A DNA stretch of 64,000 nucleotides, taken from assembly GCA_963627995.1 (NCBI GenBank), contig CAVGCV010000006.1, positions 52,182 to 116,181 of the forward strand. The letters are read 5' to 3'. Below are positions 56,381 through 64,000 of the stretch, piece by piece (within the stretch, counting starts at the first letter, position 1; every line of letters starts with the position of its first letter). This stretch comes from UBA3839 sp963627995 (GTDB lineage: Bacteria; Bacteroidota; Bacteroidia; Bacteroidales; Bacteroidaceae). Below the pieces are notes generated by a model. The model made no database searches, was not told the DNA's origin, and saw only the letters and a list, made by a program, of their open reading frames with translations. Made by a program: the position numbers and the translations under genes.

Positions 56381-59300
56381 ATGATTCGCAAACTGACAAT
56401 TTGTGCTGCGGCGTTGTGCGCATCGCTCATGGCCGTGGCCGACCCCATTGATGAAAATGCGGCAAGAGCCATCGCGGCCGAATTGATGCCGCACGCCGAA
56501 AAGCCTGTTTTGGTGAAACGTGCGGCTTGGAGCGCTGTCAAGTCAAGAACGACAGCGCAGGCACAGGAAACGGCAGCTGCGCCTTACTACATTTTCTCTC
56601 GCGGCGTGGGGCTGGGATATGTCATCGTCAGTGGCGACGATTGCTTGCCCAAGGTTCTTGGATTCACGGAAAGCGGCGATTTTGACGAGGCTGCGCTTCC
56701 TCCGCATCTGCTCGGATGGCTCGACTATTATGCGAATATCATAGAGGAAGTGCAGACTGCCGGCGAAAACATGAGCCGCGCGAAGCGTTCCCAGATGGAG
56801 GCCGCTTCTCGCGGCGTGTTGCTGGCAGCTACGGCCAAAAGGGATATTCCCGTGCTGATGACGACGCACTGGCATCAGACAGGCCCATACAATAACCGCT
56901 GCCCCTACATCACGGGCACGACGAATCGCGCACTCACAGGGTGCGTGGCTACGGCAGGAGCGCAGGTCGCGTATTATTACCACAAAGACAATCCCACCAC
57001 GCTGCAGGCCACGACACCAACCTATGGCTATGGCGATGCACCCGTCACAGAAAGCCTTCCCAAAGGAACGCCCATGAAGTGGGAGCTGATGCTGAACGAC
57101 TACAACGGCAGCCGTCCTGCGGAGTACGATGCGGCCGTCGCAGACTTCGTTTTTGCACTCGGCGCATCCACTTACCTCACTTATGGCTCGTCGACGGCCG
57201 GACAAATCAGCGACCTTGTCAGCACTTTCAACCGCTGCTTCAACCTGACGGGAACGTGCGTCTACAAGGGCGGCATCGCACAGGCGACATGGGAGGACAT
57301 GATTTACAACGACCTGCTCAGCGGACATCCCATGGTCTATTCAGGCTACAATGAAAAAGATGGTGGACATGCCGTCGTCATCGATGGATACGACGCTTTG
57401 CGAAACCTCTTCCATTTCAACTTCGGCTGGGGAGGCAGTGGCGACGGATGGTACACGGTAGACGACCAGACTGGCATGAACGGCTTCTCCTCGTCGCAAG
57501 GAATGACCTACAAGGTCGCCCCCAAGAAGCAGAATCTCGCGGCGTCGGTGACATTTCCCGACGGATTCTATCAAAACCACACGAACCGCGTGCGCGTGGA
57601 GGTGGCGAACAACGGGACGCTCCCTTACAGCGGCATCTACGTCTTTGCCTCAAGGACGAGCGCAAAGCCCTCGTCCTTGACGGCAGCCAGCTCCAGCGAC
57701 AAGGAGGCGGTGCTGCCCGGCGACGGAACGCCCGTCGTGCTCGACCTCAGCGCGAAGCCGCTCACCGCAACAGCTTACTACATCACCGTCACCGACAACA
57801 ACCTCAATGTGCTGGCGCAGACTGCGGTAACGCCCGAGGTAGCGTCCAACAACCTGCTCTGCGACCGCATCGAAGTGTTGGGCAGCTCGCAGCGCGAGAC
57901 CCATGGCGGCAGGGACTATGCCGTTGTCCATGGCGACAAGACCTATTGCGTGGCGCACGTGCGGAACTTGGGACGCACGCTTTATGAGGACAACCCGCGC
58001 CTCGACATTTACGCCAGTGAAGACAATGGGCAGACTTTCACCAACATCGGCTACAAGTCGTTGCGCGGTGCGAGTATCGACGCGCAGTCCTCTGCCGACT
58101 TCCAGTTCGCCATCAGCAACACAGCCTCGTGCCCCATCGAACCCGGCAAGCTCTACTATGCCGCGCTGCGCAATCCGCTCGCCCCGCAATCCGACAACTG
58201 CGCGAGGTACGAAACGGCAGACACGGCAGCCTATTTCCTTGTGAAGGAAACAGATGGACTTACCGCCGTGCTTGACGGCACGACGCTCCGCTTTTCGGGA
58301 GAGTGGAACGCCGGACAGTTTGTCGCGCTCGCCACGCTTTCCTCCAATCAGAAGGCGCAGAACTTCGACTTGACGGCCGTCGCCCACGTGGGGCGCGTTC
58401 CCTTTGTTGAAAAAAAACCGAACTCCCTCGTTTATGTGGCGGACGAGTCGGACGCCTACGGCACGAACGTCGTGAAGGCAGGGGCGTCCGGTGAGCTCTC
58501 GTTGCAAGCCGGAACAGACTTCGCGCCCACAGCGCCGTTCAAGGCGGCGCGCGCCACGCTCGCGCTGAACATAGAGCCGCAGCAGTGGACGTTCGTCACG
58601 GTGCCATTCTCTGCGCCCGTCCCCCATGGCGTGCTTGCCAAGCAAATCGACTCGCATACGGGCAGCGGCATCGGCAGCAGGGCAACCGTCGTCCACCGCT
58701 TCGATGCCGGGAATACCTACATGGTGATGGCCGCCTCGTCGGCGTCACAGCTCGTCGTGGGAGAGGACTGCGATGTGTCCGCCTCGCCGGCGGAGAATGC
58801 CGACACGGCCGTGGTGGGCACGTATGTCGCGACCACGGCCCCGGCTGGCGCGTTCTGCACCGACCCCGACGACGCGACGTATTTTTCCCCGTCCGATGCT
58901 GCGTTCGACGTAGCCCCCCTGCGCGGCTACTTCTATGCAACCGACGTGAAGCGCCGTTTCCGATCCAACACCGACTTGCTCATCGACCCTGCCTACCTGT
59001 CGCTGGCGCAGGGCATCGATGCGGCGCGCCAGGTGCTTCGCGACTACCGTCTTGTCGTGACGGACGAGGCTTGCGACGCGCTGCTGGATGCCATCGCCGA
59101 CGCGGAGGCCTATTTCACCGACCGCAGTGTGACCGCCCGTGCCGAGGTAAATGACTACACCGGACGCCTCCTTGCCCTTGCCGAGGAAACGAAGACGCAG
59201 CTGCGCGGAGGCATCGCCCGTGCCGAACTCGACTGCACGGGCCACATCGTCAATCCGTCGTTTGAGGAAGGACAGTCCGCACTCTCCGCCACGGGATCCA

Positions 59301-59923
59301 CCACAGGATGGACGCTCGACGGCACGGGCGTGAGCGCGCGCAGCGCAACCAGCCTGAACTATCTCGGCGTGGGGGCCGACGGCGGCTACATCGCCTACAG
59401 CTACACGTCGGGCGGCGAAGTGGGCAACGGCATCTCGCAAGTGGTCGAGGGGCTCAACGCCGGGCTCTACCGCCTGTCGGCCAAAGTCGGCTCCGATGCG
59501 GAGAACACCATCACCCTTTTCGCCGGAACGCGCGACACGGCGGTCAAGGCCCATCCTTTCGGAAAGTACTACCTCACCGAGGCGCGCATCGACAGCGTCG
59601 TGGTGAAGCAGGGCGAGCCGCTTGCCATCGGCATCCGCACGGGCGCGTGGTACAAGGCCGACGACTTCCGGCTCACCTTCGTCCGTTCCCTCACGCCCTA
59701 CGAAGACCCCACGGCCATCGACGCGCGTCCGTCGGAGCGCGCCGGCTTGTCCGTCGAGCCGGTGCAGGGCGGCATCCGCGTCGCAGTGCCCGGCGCACGA
59801 CTCGTGTCGGTTTACACCCCGGCCGGCACCGCCGTGTACCGCCGCGTCCATTCCGGGACGGCCACCATCGCGCTGCCGCGCGGCCTCTACCTCGTCGGCG
59901 GCAAGAAAGTGGCGGTGCGCTAG
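56381..59923 (+). CDS. Large secreted C10 protease with type IX sorting-like C-terminus
   Basis: A 1180-residue exported protein. A signal peptide (MIRKLTICAAALCASLMAVA) is followed by a Spi-type prodomain at about residues 20-150. The C10 peptidase at about 155-385 has LTGCVATAGAQVAYYYH with the catalytic Cys, GGHAVVIDGYDAL with the His, and NFGWGGSGDGWY. About 500 residues of beta-sandwich and unique sequence follow. Then comes a carbohydrate-binding-like domain at about 955-1100 (IVNPSFEEG, GISQVVEGLNAGLYRLSAKVG). The final 70 residues (VYTPAGTAVYRR, LPRGLYLVGGKKVAVR) match a type IX secretion sorting domain. It is a paralogue of the gene at 51698 and is likely released or anchored at the surface. 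No clear promoter is visible in the 59-nt gap to lepA, so it may be read from lepA. Confidence 0.9.
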   Translation: MIRKLTICAAALCASLMAVADPIDENAARAIAAELMPHAEKPVLVKRAAWSAVKSRTTAQAQETAAAPYYIFSRGVGLGYVIVSGDDCLPKVLGFTESGDFDEAALPPHLLGWLDYYANIIEEVQTAGENMSRAKRSQMEAASRGVLLAATAKRDIPVLMTTHWHQTGPYNNRCPYITGTTNRALTGCVATAGAQVAYYYHKDNPTTLQATTPTYGYGDAPVTESLPKGTPMKWELMLNDYNGSRPAEYDAAVADFVFALGASTYLTYGSSTAGQISDLVSTFNRCFNLTGTCVYKGGIAQATWEDMIYNDLLSGHPMVYSGYNEKDGGHAVVIDGYDALRNLFHFNFGWGGSGDGWYTVDDQTGMNGFSSSQGMTYKVAPKKQNLAASVTFPDGFYQNHTNRVRVEVANNGTLPYSGIYVFASRTSAKPSSLTAASSSDKEAVLPGDGTPVVLDLSAKPLTATAYYITVTDNNLNVLAQTAVTPEVASNNLLCDRIEVLGSSQRETHGGRDYAVVHGDKTYCVAHVRNLGRTLYEDNPRLDIYASEDNGQTFTNIGYKSLRGASIDAQSSADFQFAISNTASCPIEPGKLYYAALRNPLAPQSDNCARYETADTAAYFLVKETDGLTAVLDGTTLRFSGEWNAGQFVALATLSSNQKAQNFDLTAVAHVGRVPFVEKKPNSLVYVADESDAYGTNVVKAGASGELSLQAGTDFAPTAPFKAARATLALNIEPQQWTFVTVPFSAPVPHGVLAKQIDSHTGSGIGSRATVVHRFDAGNTYMVMAASSASQLVVGEDCDVSASPAENADTAVVGTYVATTAPAGAFCTDPDDATYFSPSDAAFDVAPLRGYFYATDVKRRFRSNTDLLIDPAYLSLAQGIDAARQVLRDYRLVVTDEACDALLDAIADAEAYFTDRSVTARAEVNDYTGRLLALAEETKTQLRGGIARAELDCTGHIVNPSFEEGQSALSATGSTTGWTLDGTGVSARSATSLNYLGVGADGGYIAYSYTSGGEVGNGISQVVEGLNAGLYRLSAKVGSDAENTITLFAGTRDTAVKAHPFGKYYLTEARIDSVVVKQGEPLAIGIRTGAWYKADDFRLTFVRSLTPYEDPTAIDARPSERAGLSVEPVQGGIRVAVPGARLVSVYTPAGTAVYRRVHSGTATIALPRGLYLVGGKKVAVR

Positions 59924-59936
59924 CCTCGTCTCGCTC

Positions 59937-59992
59937 AAAAAGCGTACCTTTGCAAGGATTCCGAAATCCGAGCAAGGGTACGCTCTTTTTTT
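59937..59992 (+). terminator. Terminator of the large C10 gene, overlapping the recR promoter
   Basis: AGCGTACCTTTGC (59941-59953) pairs with GCAAGGGTACGCT (59972-59984) with one wobble, then C and seven T. An inner GGATT/AATCC pair lies in the loop. The left arm contains the recR -7 box. Confidence 0.85.
59945..59952 (+). promoter_or_regulatory. -7 box of recR, inside the terminator stem
   Basis: TACCTTTG. Transcripts starting about 5 nt later would lack the left terminator arm and so escape termination. The -33 region has no clean TTTG. Confidence 0.55.
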
Positions 59993-60035
59993 CCAGCGTG
60001 AACGAACGCTTCGGAACCACACCACGAACACCGAC

Positions 60036-60656
60036 ATGAACCAGCCCTATTCCTCGGCACTGCTGTCGAAAGCTGTTGACGAGTTCTCCAAACTTCCCGG
60101 CATCGGCCGCAAGACCGCGCTGCGCCTTGTGCTGCACCTCCTGAAGCTCGACGAGGCGATGGTCGATAATTTTGCCCACAGCATCACGACCCTCCGCCAC
60201 GACGTGAAGCGCTGCCGCGTGTGCCACAACATCAGCGACGACGAGCTCTGCGCCATCTGCGCCAGTCCGTCGCGCGACGACTCGCTCGTCTGCGTCGTCG
60301 AGAACTTTCAGGACGTGCTGGCCATCGAGGCCACGACGCAGTTCCACGGACTCTACCACGTGCTGGGCGGAGTTATCTCTCCGATGGACGGCATCGCGCC
60401 GAGCGACCTCGAAATCGACTCGCTCGTGCAGCGGGTGAGGGGCGGCGGCGTGGCCGAGGTGATACTCGCGCTGAGCCCGACGATGGAGGGCGACACCACC
60501 AACTTCTTCATCGCGCGCCGGCTGGCCGTGTGTCCCGACGTGAAAATCTCCGCACTCGCGCGGGGTATCGCCGTCAATGACGAGCTCCAGTATGCCGACG
60601 AAGTAACCCTCGGGCGTTCCATCGTGAACCGCGTGCCCTACAACGCCAACAACTGA
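60036..60656 (+). CDS. recR: Recombination protein RecR
   Basis: A 206-residue partner of RecF/RecO that helps load RecA at gaps. It has the helix-hairpin-helix FSKLPGIGRKTALRL, the zinc finger CRVCHNISDDELCAIC, and the Toprim domain (VCVVENFQDVLAIE, HVLGGVISPMDGI). The frame is open upstream, but MNQPYSSALLSKAVDE at 60036 is the family start. The membrane-protein gene follows after 3 nt. Confidence 0.96.
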   Translation: MNQPYSSALLSKAVDEFSKLPGIGRKTALRLVLHLLKLDEAMVDNFAHSITTLRHDVKRCRVCHNISDDELCAICASPSRDDSLVCVVENFQDVLAIEATTQFHGLYHVLGGVISPMDGIAPSDLEIDSLVQRVRGGGVAEVILALSPTMEGDTTNFFIARRLAVCPDVKISALARGIAVNDELQYADEVTLGRSIVNRVPYNANN

Positions 60657-60659
60657 ACC

Positions 60660-61124
60660 ATGCAACAATCCATCAACCGCCTTGCGCGGACACTCAAAGC
60701 CGAGTACGCCGCCATGTGGGCGCTGCTGCTCGCCGTCGTCGCCCTGGGCGAGACCGGCGTCATTCCCAACGGACTTTATGCCGCGCCCGAGTGCAGGCAA
60801 GCCGAATACCAGGCCAACGCGGCCGCCATCGTCGCCACACTCCTCCTCGTGCCGCTCTCCATCAAGCTGTTCACCCTCAACACCACGCGCAACATCCACC
60901 GCTACACGCTCGACACCTCGCTGCGGAGCTACCACGTGTGGAGCCTCGTGCGCCTGGCCATGCTGTACTGCTGCATGGCGCTGGGCGTGGCGTGCCATTA
61001 CCTCACCCTCACCCCGACGGGGCTGCTCTGCGCCGCCATCGCCATGCTGGCCGCGCTCTACTGCTGGCCCACCGCCGCCAAGGTGCGGCAGCACGTCGAG
61101 GACACCAAAGCCGACACCGAATGA
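60660..61124 (+). CDS. Small membrane protein of unknown function
   Basis: A 154-residue protein with four likely membrane helices (about residues 16-36, 52-72, 96-115, 120-138). I recognise no family. It lies between recR and a glycosyltransferase gene, overlapping the latter by 4 nt (ATGA), so it may assist in glycan assembly; that is only context. Confidence 0.7.
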   Translation: MQQSINRLARTLKAEYAAMWALLLAVVALGETGVIPNGLYAAPECRQAEYQANAAAIVATLLLVPLSIKLFTLNTTRNIHRYTLDTSLRSYHVWSLVRLAMLYCCMALGVACHYLTLTPTGLLCAAIAMLAALYCWPTAAKVRQHVEDTKADTE

Positions 61125-62248
61125 AGCTGGCGGTCGTCATTGTCAGCTACAACGTGAAGCACTTCCTGCACCAGTGCCTTCACGCCGTCGAGCGCGCCAT
61201 GCAGGGCATCGACGCAGCCGTCTACGTCGTGGACAACAACAGCAGCGACGGCTCCGTGGAGTTCCTGCGCCCGCTCCACCCCGGCGTGCACTTCATCTCC
61301 AACAAGGACAATGTGGGCTTCGCGCGCGCCAACAACGCCGCCATACGCCTCAGCCGGTCCGACTACGTCCTGCTGCTCAACCCCGACACCATCGTGTCCG
61401 AGCAGACGCTGGAGCGTTGCATCTCCTTCATGGACACCCACCCCGAGGCGGGCGGCGTGGGCGTGAAGATGCTGAACGCCGACGGCACGTTCGCGCCCGA
61501 GTCGCGCCGCGGCGTCCCCACGCCGTTCACCGCCTTCTGCAAGTTCACGGGCCTGTGCGCGCTCTTCCCCAAGAGCCGCGTCGTGGGACGCTACTACATG
61601 CGCTACCTCGACGCCGAGCGCGTCGCGCCCATCGAAATCATCAGCGGCGCGTGCATGTTCCTGCGACGCTCCACCCTCGACCGCTGCGGACTGCTCGACG
61701 AGGACTTCTTCATGTACGGCGAGGACATCGACCTTTCCTACCGAATCCTGCAGGCAGGGCAGAAGAACTACTACCTGCCCGTGCCCATCCTCCACTACAA
61801 GGGCGAAAGCACGCACCGCGCGTCGCTCCGCTACGTCAATGCCTTCCACAAGGCGATGCTCATCTTCTTCCGCAAGCACTACGGCCACAGCTCGCTGCTC
61901 CTCTCCCTGCCCGTCGGAGCGATGATTTACGCGAGGGCGGCGCTCACGTTCGCCGTCGGACAAGCGCGCCGCCTGCTCCACAACTCGCGGGCGGAGGCCC
62001 TGAAGATGGCGCGCATCAGGTTCGCCTTCGTCGGGACCGACGACGACTTCGAGGCCGTCCGCAGCCTGCTCGCCAGGCAGAACTGGCGCGTGCAGCGCGG
62101 CGAGCTGAACGCCGACTTCATCGTTTACAACGCGGAGGCCATGGACTACGCCGACATACTCCGCCGCATGGAGGTGCGCGGACGCAACGGCCGGCGGCCG
62201 AAGCTGGCCACCTACCACCCCACGCTCGGGACCGTCATCATCCCCTGA
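61121..62248 (+). CDS. Glycosyltransferase family 2 protein
   Basis: A 375-residue GT-A enzyme, probably a rhamnosyl- or similar transferase for surface glycans. It has LAVVIVSYNVKHFL, VVDNNSSDGSVEF, VGFARANNAAI, LLLNPDT (NPD variant of DxD) and FMYGEDIDLSYRI. A hydrophobic segment at about residues 258-282 (LLLSLPVGAMIYARAAL) could anchor it to the membrane. The last 75 residues (RIRFAFVGTDDDFEAVRSLL) form a small extra domain that I do not recognise. The start overlaps the preceding stop. Confidence 0.9.
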   Translation: MKLAVVIVSYNVKHFLHQCLHAVERAMQGIDAAVYVVDNNSSDGSVEFLRPLHPGVHFISNKDNVGFARANNAAIRLSRSDYVLLLNPDTIVSEQTLERCISFMDTHPEAGGVGVKMLNADGTFAPESRRGVPTPFTAFCKFTGLCALFPKSRVVGRYYMRYLDAERVAPIEIISGACMFLRRSTLDRCGLLDEDFFMYGEDIDLSYRILQAGQKNYYLPVPILHYKGESTHRASLRYVNAFHKAMLIFFRKHYGHSSLLLSLPVGAMIYARAALTFAVGQARRLLHNSRAEALKMARIRFAFVGTDDDFEAVRSLLARQNWRVQRGELNADFIVYNAEAMDYADILRRMEVRGRNGRRPKLATYHPTLGTVIIP

Positions 62249-62277
62249 CGAAAACCGCCCACTTTCCACCTGCATAA

Positions 62278-62309
62278 TTTGGCAACTCCGCCAAAAAGAC
62301 CCATCTTTG
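62278..62309 (+). promoter_or_regulatory. Promoter of the MATE gene
   Basis: TTTG (62278-62281), 20 nt, CATCTTTG (62302-62309; one mismatch to TAnnTTTG). A 6-bp hairpin GCACGC/GCGTGC with a T-run (62309-62340) begins at the last base of the -7 box and may terminate upstream transcripts. Confidence 0.6.
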
Positions 62310-62392
62310 CACGCTTTTTCAGAAATGAAGGCGTGCTTTTCCTTTATGCGCGCCGCAAATCGACAACCAACACACCAACAACACAAACCGCT

Positions 62393-63781
62393 ATGAACAG
62401 CATCGAAAAAGATGTGCGCGAGCGCGACGCCATCGACTTCGCGCGCACCAAAGTGAGCAAGCTCTTCCGCCGCATGCTCTGGCCCACGCTCGTGGGCATG
62501 GTCAGCCTCGTCCTGCTCAACGTCACCGACGGCGCGTTCGTGGGACACGGCGTGGGCAGCGAGGCCATCGCCGCCATCAACATCGTGGCCCCCATCTTCC
62601 TCCTGACCTCCGGCCTGGGGCTGACATTCGGCATCGGAAGCTCGGTCGTGGCCTCCATACACCTGTCGCAGCAGCGGAACAAAGCCGCCAACATCAACAT
62701 CACGCAAGCCGTCGCGGGCGGCCTCCTGCTCTCCGCCGCGCTCGCCGCCGTGATGGTGGCGTGGCCCGAGCGCGTGTGCCGGCTGTTCGGGGCGAGCGAC
62801 GCGCTCGTGCCGCTCGCGGCGCCCTACATGTTCTGGATAGCGCTGCTCTCGCCCTTCAACATGCTGGCCACCCTCGGCCTCTTCATCGTCCGCCTCGACG
62901 GCTCGCCGCGCTACGCCATGTGCTGCGAGCTGCTGCCCGTCGGGCTGAACATCGTGCTCGACTGGCTCTTCATCTTTCCCCTCGGCATGGGCATCGCCGG
63001 CGCGGCCATAGCCACCTCCGTCAGCTTCACCTGCTCGGGGCTGATGGTGCTGCTCTACCTCCTGCGCTTCAGCCGCACGCTCCACTTCCACCGCCTGCGC
63101 GCCACGTGGAAGAGCCTGCGGCTCACGCTCCGAAACATCGGCTACCAGCTCCGCATCGGCTTCTCCGCGTTCCTCGGCGACGCGGGCATCGCCATGGTGA
63201 TGGTGGCGGGCAACTACGTCTTCATCCATTACCTCGGCGAGGACGGCGTGGCCGCGTGGGGCGTGGCCTGCTACTGCTTCCCCATCGTCTTCAACGTGGG
63301 CAACGCCGTGGTGCAGTCGGCGCAGCCCATCATCAGCTTCGGCCACGGCACGCACGACAGCCGGCGCGTGCGCCAGGCCCTGCGCCTGGCGGCGGTGTCG
63401 GCGCTGCTCATCGGCGTGGGCGGCACGGCGCTGCTCGGGCTGGGCGCCGACGCGATTGCCGCCACCTTCCTCGACCCCGCCTGCGGCGCCCATCGGCTCG
63501 CGTGCCAGGGCCTGCCCGTGTTCGGGCTGAGCTTCGTGTGCATCGCGCTCAACCTCGTGGCCGTCGGCTACTACCAGAGCGTGGAGCAGGCGGGGCGCGC
63601 CACGGCGTTCACGCTGCTGCGCTGCTTCGTGTTCGTCGTCGCCGGCTTCCTTACGCTCCCCCGCCTGATGGGCGTGCAGGGCATCTGGCTCTGCATCCCC
63701 GTGGCCGAGTCGCTGACGCTCGCGGTCATCGCGGCCGCGGCCTTCGCCGGCCGGCGCCGCGCGCGGCGCGCTGCGGTGTAG
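62393..63781 (+). CDS. MATE family efflux transporter
   Basis: A 462-residue inner-membrane antiporter with 12 predicted helices in two six-helix halves (FRRMLWPTLVGMVSLVLLNVTDGAFVG at the start, NIGYQLRIGFSAFLGDAGIAMVM at the start of the second half). It belongs to the MATE/MatE superfamily, closest in look to the DinF-like or MepA-like branch of anaerobes. It could export drugs or, given the nearby glycosyltransferase, other lipophilic compounds. The start at 62393 (MNSIEKDVRERDAID) lies about 80 nt after its promoter. Confidence 0.92.
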   Translation: MNSIEKDVRERDAIDFARTKVSKLFRRMLWPTLVGMVSLVLLNVTDGAFVGHGVGSEAIAAINIVAPIFLLTSGLGLTFGIGSSVVASIHLSQQRNKAANINITQAVAGGLLLSAALAAVMVAWPERVCRLFGASDALVPLAAPYMFWIALLSPFNMLATLGLFIVRLDGSPRYAMCCELLPVGLNIVLDWLFIFPLGMGIAGAAIATSVSFTCSGLMVLLYLLRFSRTLHFHRLRATWKSLRLTLRNIGYQLRIGFSAFLGDAGIAMVMVAGNYVFIHYLGEDGVAAWGVACYCFPIVFNVGNAVVQSAQPIISFGHGTHDSRRVRQALRLAAVSALLIGVGGTALLGLGADAIAATFLDPACGAHRLACQGLPVFGLSFVCIALNLVAVGYYQSVEQAGRATAFTLLRCFVFVVAGFLTLPRLMGVQGIWLCIPVAESLTLAVIAAAAFAGRRRARRAAV

Positions 63782-63800
63782 CCGCCTCTCCGCACCCCGT

Positions 63801-64000
63801 CCGCGCGGCTTTCCGCCATCCGCCGCAGTGGGAGGAACGTCCCGCTGCGGCGGATTTCTGTTCGCGGCGCGCCGCTTTTCCCTCCGCTGCGCACCGGAAG
63901 TTCCGTCGCGGCGCGCCGTAAGTTGGGCGCGGGCGCGCCGTGGCGATATTTCCAAGTACTTGGAAATATTTTTTCAAGTACTTGGAAATTTTCGTCCAAG
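63801..64000. repeat. 22-nt periodic intergenic array E (continues past the window)
   Basis: Boxes start at 63801 (CCGCGC), 63823 (CCGCAG), 63845 (CTGCGG), 63867 (GCGCGC), 63889 (GCGCAC), 63911 and 63933 (GCGCGC), 63955 and 63977 (AGTACT) and 63999 (AG, cut by the window end). Spacers are always 16 nt; the one between AGTACT boxes is TGGAAATATTTTTTCA, near that of array B. It follows the MATE gene; what lies beyond is unknown. Confidence 0.93.

Noticed and set aside
61058..63955. Long minus-strand open frame opposite the GT2 and MATE genes
   Set aside because: Low-complexity translation and no family motifs; it is a mirror of two well-supported genes on the plus strand.

Overview
The window looks like chromosomal DNA of an anaerobic Bacteroidales bacterium, probably Prevotellaceae-like, although the genus cannot be fixed from sequence alone. 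The reasons are Bacteroidetes-type promoters (TTTG, about 20 nt, TAnnTTTG) before most transcription units, almost no Shine-Dalgarno sites, C10 (streptopain/interpain-like) proteases with type IX secretion-like C-termini, DUF349, DUF4922 and HU-CCDC81/SPOR proteins, and the iorAB-aminotransferase-paaK-ACT cluster. Most of the window is very GC-rich, while about 31.5-40 kb and about 53.8-56.3 kb are visibly AT-richer. I see no insertion sequence, prophage, integrase, CRISPR or rRNA; there is one tRNA (Cys).

Layout. 0-10.9 kb: 5' part of pheT (cut by the window edge), a small winged-helix protein, galE, a MltF-type lytic transglycosylase, a large secreted GH43 enzyme, an RsmF-type rRNA methylase, an Lrp regulator and a CobC-like phosphatase. 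11.1-19 kb: an AspT/YidE-type transporter, a DsbD/ArsG-like permease, an HU-CCDC81/SPOR protein with an FHA protein, a fused SpmA-SpmB membrane protein, a second Lrp regulator and panC-panD. 19-30.7 kb: a five-repeat DUF349 protein, a CNNM/CBS protein, tilS, tRNA-Cys, then an envelope operon (GT2-GT2-DUF4922 fusion, SpoIID/LytB, two AmpG-like permeases). 30.8-40.3 kb: two lipoproteins, a Cys-rich mini membrane protein, htpG, slyD, aroC, ssb, a phosphopantetheinyl transferase, kdsA, kdsD and a nitrilase-family amidase. 40.3-45.8 kb: iorA, iorB, aminotransferase, paaK and ACT, a set suited to turning aromatic amino acids into aryl-acetyl-CoA or arylacetates. 46-51.5 kb: Gfo/Idh/MocA oxidoreductase, a membrane protein, an RlmD-type rRNA methylase, an RluD-type pseudouridine synthase and prs. 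51.7-60 kb: two C10 proteases bracketing thiE and lepA. 60-63.8 kb: recR, a membrane protein, a GT2 glycosyltransferase and a MATE transporter.

The most unusual thing is not a gene. Five intergenic spaces (4522-4703, 8051-8276, 22450-22631, 45834-46015, 63801 to the window end) carry arrays with an exact 22-nt period: a 6-nt box (GTGCGC/GCGCAC/GCGCGC, or AGTACT) followed by a 16-nt, usually A/T-rich and often self-complementary spacer. The phase is kept for up to ten or eleven boxes even where the spacer degenerates, the arrays fold into long hairpins, and three of the five lie between convergent genes. Two arrays swap the GC box for AGTACT in the centre while keeping spacer length and phase. 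Further notable signals are a palindromic pair of interlocked divergent promoters at 47119-47153, a sigma-54-type promoter before htpG, three genes whose ATG lies 4-5 nt after the -7 box (probably leaderless), and a recR promoter built into the stem of the upstream terminator.
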